64,000 nucleotides of DNA from an uncultured Succiniclasticum sp. (lineage in GTDB: Bacteria > Bacillota > Negativicutes > Acidaminococcales > Acidaminococcaceae). The first letter of the stretch is position 1. Each line of letters starts with the position of its first letter. This document shows positions 60,840 to 64,000 of the stretch, one piece after another. The position numbers and the translations under genes are program-made. The notes under the pieces are model-generated. The model was not told where the DNA came from. It ran no database searches and was given only the letters and a program-made list of their open reading frames with translations. The stretch is from positions 62,001 to 126,000 of the forward strand of contig UQUU01000005.1 of the NCBI GenBank assembly GCA_900544275.1, read 5' to 3'.

Positions 60840-62722
60840 CTGGCGCCCTGATACCAACAGACAGCTTTGTCTACTAAGACCGGATCGTTGGTAATTTTTT
60901 TATAGTCGCTTTGTTCCCAGTCTTCGATTTGATAAGTCACGGCCTGTTTTCCGGGTTTCAATACGGTTAACGTATCCCCTTCAATATAGCCGAGGCTTTG
61001 ATATGTGCTGATGAAAACCCGTTCTTCCCCTACGGGTACTTTTGCGATATCGCGCCCCAGGAAACGGGAGGTATAGGATATTCCCAGCATGCCTAACAAA
61101 GTAGGGGGCAGATCCATCTGACTGATGAGCCGGTCGCAGACGCTCGGTTGGATCCACTTCGGTCCGTAAATGAGGCAGGGAATGTGGTATTTGCCTACCG
61201 GCAGGTCGGTTTTACCGGAGACAGCGGCCTGGTGATCCGCTACGATAATAAAGATCGTATTTTTAAACCAGGGCTTTTTTTCGGCCCGGTTCAAAAAATC
61301 CTGAATCGCCCAGTCCGTATAACGCACGGCGCCTTCCCGTTCGCCCTGTTTTGCGTCAAGACGCCCCTCCGGAAACAAAAACGGGCGATGATTGCTGGTG
61401 GTCATGACCATTTCAAAGGCCGCCTCTTTGTTGGCGTAATGTTCGTCCATGGATTTCAGCACCTGGGAGAAGAGGATCTCGTCCGCAACGCCCCAGATAG
61501 TTTCCTGAAAAATTTCTTCCCCGGGAATCGTCATCCGGTCCTTGATCTGATAGCCGTTTGTGCCAAAAAAGCCGTTCATGTTATCAAAATAGCCGTAACC
61601 GCCGTAGATAAAATCGCTGCTGTAGCCCTGTTGATTCAGTACACTTCCCAGACTAGCCAGATTTTCGCAGCCGGGCCGCCGTAACACAGACTGCCCCGGC
61701 GTAGGCGGCAGGGCCAGAGATAGGGCTTCCAGCCCTCGTACGGTGCGGGTTCCGGTAGCATACATGCGGGTGAAAAGATAAGCATTCTGCGCCAGTTTGT
61801 CCAGGTTGGGAGTATAGCTTTTTTGCGCGCCAAAGGCGCCTACGTAATTGGCGCTGAGGCTTTCCACCGTAATAAGGACGATATTGGGTCTGATAGCGGG
61901 CACAGTGTGCTGATTCAGGTTTTCTATCCGACGGGTCACATCGCCTGTGGCGGAAGACGGGTCGGTAAAGGTGGCATTGTCCGCCGCTAAAAAGCGGCGC
62001 AGATTTTCGTTGACCTTACTTTGTTCTTCTTCGATATAAAATTGGGAATAGTTCAGCTCATTGTTGAAAAAAGCGCTGACAAAGCTATACGGTCCGTTAC
62101 CGGCTAATTCAATATTGTAGTAGTTCTGGCTGACGGCGTTTCGCCACTTGTCGTCTGTCAGATTTACCACCGCCACCGGCAGCAAAATCAGCAGGAGCAG
62201 GTAGAGCAGGGCGAAGGATCGGCTTTTTGCTTCGAACTGCCGCGGCAGTTTACGGTTTTGCCACCAGGTAAGGACGCCGGCAGCTGCCCCGATGGCCGGC
62301 AGGATCACATACATGTTAAAGGACTCCCGGATCGTGCCCAGCATTTCCTGAGTATAAACTAGATAATCCACTGCGATAAAATTGAAATTCGTATGGAACT
62401 CCTGCCAGAACAGGAACAGGGCAACCATCGTAAAAACCATGGCAAAATTGGCGGCAAAAACCGAAAACAAAAGGAACCTCCGTCCCAATCTTTGATTTAA
62501 CCACCGGGTGGGTAAAAGCAACAGCCACAGGGCTGTCGGCAGATAGAAAAAAATACCGGCGGCTATATCATAAAGAATACCTAAGGCAAAAGTGCCCAGC
62601 AGATCCATCGGCAGCAGCGAAGTTTCGCGCCAGGAAGTAAAAAAGAGAATCAGACGCAGGAGGCTCTGCGCTCCGGCATAGCTTACTAACAGCAGCAGTA
62701 AAAAACGTAAACGACGGTTCAT
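60791..62722 (-). CDS. LtaS-like phosphoglycerol/phosphoethanolamine transferase
   Basis: 643-residue membrane-bound sulfatase-fold enzyme with five N-terminal helices (to about 200) and an extracytoplasmic catalytic domain. Metal ligand Glu in VLITVESLSANY (about 283-294); a likely Thr nucleophile in YATGTRTVRGLEAL; TSNHRPFLFPEG and IVADHQAA as further metal-binding motifs. LtaS polymerises glycerol-phosphate in monoderms. In a diderm a role in modifying osmoregulated glucans or LPS is likelier. ATG 62722 follows GAAAGGAC; the earlier in-frame ATG at 62779 lacks it. Confidence 0.87.
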   Translation of the reverse strand: MNRRLRFLLLLLVSYAGAQSLLRLILFFTSWRETSLLPMDLLGTFALGILYDIAAGIFFYLPTALWLLLLPTRWLNQRLGRRFLLFSVFAANFAMVFTMVALFLFWQEFHTNFNFIAVDYLVYTQEMLGTIRESFNMYVILPAIGAAAGVLTWWQNRKLPRQFEAKSRSFALLYLLLLILLPVAVVNLTDDKWRNAVSQNYYNIELAGNGPYSFVSAFFNNELNYSQFYIEEEQSKVNENLRRFLAADNATFTDPSSATGDVTRRIENLNQHTVPAIRPNIVLITVESLSANYVGAFGAQKSYTPNLDKLAQNAYLFTRMYATGTRTVRGLEALSLALPPTPGQSVLRRPGCENLASLGSVLNQQGYSSDFIYGGYGYFDNMNGFFGTNGYQIKDRMTIPGEEIFQETIWGVADEILFSQVLKSMDEHYANKEAAFEMVMTTSNHRPFLFPEGRLDAKQGEREGAVRYTDWAIQDFLNRAEKKPWFKNTIFIIVADHQAAVSGKTDLPVGKYHIPCLIYGPKWIQPSVCDRLISQMDLPPTLLGMLGISYTSRFLGRDIAKVPVGEERVFISTYQSLGYIEGDTLTVLKPGKQAVTYQIEDWEQSDYKKITNDPVLVDKAVCWYQGASYLFKNGLLKNPVVKE

Positions 62723-63083
62723 GGTAAAAGTCCTTTCAAAAAATGTGCCTGTTTTGTGGCTGGGCCATAAGAAGCACAATTCTATATTTTAGTATCAATA
62801 TATTAGTATATGAGATATAATAATATTATATGATTCGGGAGGTAACTTTTAAAGACAAATTTAAAATTAAATTTGTCTTTTGTCAAATTTTCTATCTGTA
62901 TTTTAAATTTTAACAAAAGATTTTTTGTTATCGGGTACGATTGTCTTAATAGCAATCGTATAAAACGCCCACGGGCTTACAAGTATGCTTATATTACGGG
63001 CACGATTGCATCCGTTGAGGTTAGCTAACGATAGGACTATTAAACGGCGCTTAATAGTATCACACCTGTTGATAGTTATCATT
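62723..63083. other. Intergenic region left of the regulator relic
   Basis: About 360 bases, very AT-rich at 62800-62940. It must contain the promoter of the leftward sulfatase gene, but I cannot choose among several TATA-rich sites. Short inverted repeats (TACGATTG/CAATCGTA near 62937-62962, ACTATTAA/TTAATAGT near 63037-63060) are present; no gene is supported. Confidence 0.4.
62851..62880. repeat. Perfect 30-bp AT-rich palindrome
   Basis: AAAGACAAATTTAA at 62851-62864 and its exact complement TTAAATTTGTCTTT at 62867-62880, separated by AA. A short T-run follows on the plus strand. It could be an operator, a cruciform or a weak terminator. Confidence 0.8.
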
Positions 63084-63176
63084 TTGCCGGGGGATATTAC
63101 CCTGCAGTCAGAGACTCGCCGGGTGCTGCCGGCGGGACGCGAAATTGCCTTGCCCAATAAAGAATTTTATCCTTGA
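63084..63176 (+). pseudogene. Relic of an OmpR-type response regulator output domain
   Basis: The frame ending at TGA 63176 reads LPGDITLQSETRRVLPAGRE then IALPNKEFYP. This matches the start of the OmpR winged-helix domain, as in the intact regulator at 17356 (LCIDMDNYLVTIDGQEVALTKREKEIL). It then stops, and no receiver or recognition helix is found on either side. It is a fragment left from a decayed gene. Confidence 0.55.
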
Positions 63177-63222
63177 GCAGGACAATAAAACTTTGACTTT
63201 TTGATTTTTGCATTTATTTCAC

Positions 63223-63251
63223 TTGTCAGACCGGCTTTTTCAGGTTAGAAT
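63223..63251 (+). promoter_or_regulatory. Promoter of ftsH
   Basis: TTGTCA at 63223-63228, a 17-base spacer and TAGAAT at 63246-63251. The leader to ATG 63412 is about 155 nt. Confidence 0.68.
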
Positions 63252-63411
63252 GAGGTAAATTATCAAAATTGCTTTGTTAAAGTGGATAAAAGAAAACGAG
63301 ACAACAATGTAAGAAATACTATAATTATGCCTGAAAAAGCGCAGGAAGAAGGCAGCCGGATGCAGTTTTGGCGGCCGAAAGCGCCGGGGCACAAACGTTG
63401 GGGGAGGAATT

Positions 63412-64000
63412 ATGAATAACGAAGATAAGGGGAAACGACCTCTTTATTTCTATTACATTCTGGCTTTGGTCGTGATCATGCTGTTGAATACTTATGTGTT
63501 CCCGGCCATGTTCAAACCGCAGGTTAACGAAATGCCGTACAGCAGCTTTTTGCAGATGGTGGATGAAGGCAAGTTCGCCAAGGTGGAGATCAGCGAAAAA
63601 AAGATCGCTGCTACAGCCAAGGACCCGGAAGACAAGCAGATCTATGTGACCGGGCGGGTGGTGGAAGATAACCAGCTGTTGTCCCGTCTGGAAAAGAGCA
63701 AAGTCACGTTTTCACAGGTCATTCCCAGAGAAAGCGGTCCGTTGGAAAGCTTCTTTTTTAATTGGATACTGCCGATCCTGTTCTTCTTTGCGCTGGGGCA
63801 GCTCTTTATGCGCTACATGGGTGGCAAAGGCATTGGCGGCATGGGGAATTTTGGCAAGAGCAATGCCAAGGTCTATATGCAGGCGCAGACAGGCGTTACC
63901 TTTGCGGATGTAGCCGGGCAGGACGAAGCGAAAGAATCCTTAGTGGAGCTGGTGGATTTTTTGCATAATCCCGGAAAATATAAAGAAATCGGGGCGACAA
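63412..64000 (+). CDS. ftsH: ATP-dependent zinc metalloprotease FtsH (partial)
   Basis: First 196 residues of the membrane AAA+ protease; it runs off the right edge. A short cytoplasmic start, TM1 (about 12-30), the small extracytoplasmic FtsH_ext region (about 33-105, SSFLQMVDEGKFAKVEI), TM2 (about 112-130), then the start of the AAA domain TFADVAGQDEAKESLVEL. The Walker motifs and the zinc site HExxH lie beyond the window. GGGGGAGG precedes the ATG. It degrades misfolded membrane proteins and short-lived regulators. Confidence 0.96.
   Translation, partial: MNNEDKGKRPLYFYYILALVVIMLLNTYVFPAMFKPQVNEMPYSSFLQMVDEGKFAKVEISEKKIAATAKDPEDKQIYVTGRVVEDNQLLSRLEKSKVTFSQVIPRESGPLESFFFNWILPILFFFALGQLFMRYMGGKGIGGMGNFGKSNAKVYMQAQTGVTFADVAGQDEAKESLVELVDFLHNPGKYKEIGAT

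Overview
The window looks like a chromosome segment of a diderm Firmicute, most likely a member of the Negativicutes (perhaps Acidaminococcaceae; the placement is inference from gene content and a base composition near 50% GC, not from a marker search). It combines Firmicute-type signals (strong GGAGG ribosome sites, a tandem glycine riboswitch, RpiR and AcoR-type regulators, a YvrJ/DUF1659/DUF2922 cluster) with outer-membrane biology: LPS-type glycosyltransferases, an O-antigen-ligase-like protein and phosphoethanolamine-transferase-like enzymes. Most of it is ordinary housekeeping DNA. No transposase, integrase or CRISPR array was seen.

Layout. 1-6.5 kb: xanthine phosphoribosyltransferase, an AEC transporter, tRNA-Gly(CCC), an orphan HlyD-like lipoprotein, a small ribbon-helix-helix protein, a radical SAM protein and an NlpC/P60 hydrolase. 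6.5-15.1 kb: a degenerate AcoR-like regulator, trmB, ftsW- and ftsI-like division genes, and the one-carbon pair fhs-folD. 15.2-21.7 kb: a secreted protein behind a striking Pho-box-like promoter, a secreted 23-residue-repeat protein, an OmpR-type two-component pair, an SDR oxidoreductase and murI. 22.0-29.6 kb: an eleven-gene Mrp/Mbh-type cation antiporter operon with MrpA split into pieces and three antiporter-like subunits. 29.7-39.1 kb: an AT-richer surface-polysaccharide island containing two decayed genes (a phosphoethanolamine transferase broken by one TAG and a UDP-glucuronate decarboxylase broken many times), larA, an intact phosphoethanolamine transferase, two glycosyltransferases and a ligase. 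39.2-44.3 kb: a small sigma-factor gene divergent from DUF1659, DUF2922, YvrJ and amidase genes, then pgcA and a truncated paralogue of the sigma factor. 44.7-54.8 kb: rpiR-mutY, a ferric-iron-type ABC transporter, 6-phosphogluconate dehydrogenase and a glycine-riboswitch-controlled AgcS symporter. 54.9-64 kb: a large unknown protein, pyruvate carboxylase, a DUF523 protein, an LtaS-like sulfatase, a relic of a response regulator and the start of ftsH.

How the genes work together. fhs and folD form a folate one-carbon module; ftsW, ftsI, murI, the NlpC/P60 protein and the amidase act on peptidoglycan; pyc and gndA are central carbon enzymes; the antiporter operon would couple proton and sodium gradients. 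The least explained units are the sigma/YvrJ/amidase cluster with its decayed sigma paralogue, the split antiporter whose last large subunit has lost the usual TM7 lysine, the Walker-A-degenerate AcoR-like regulator, and the tandem-repeat secreted protein.
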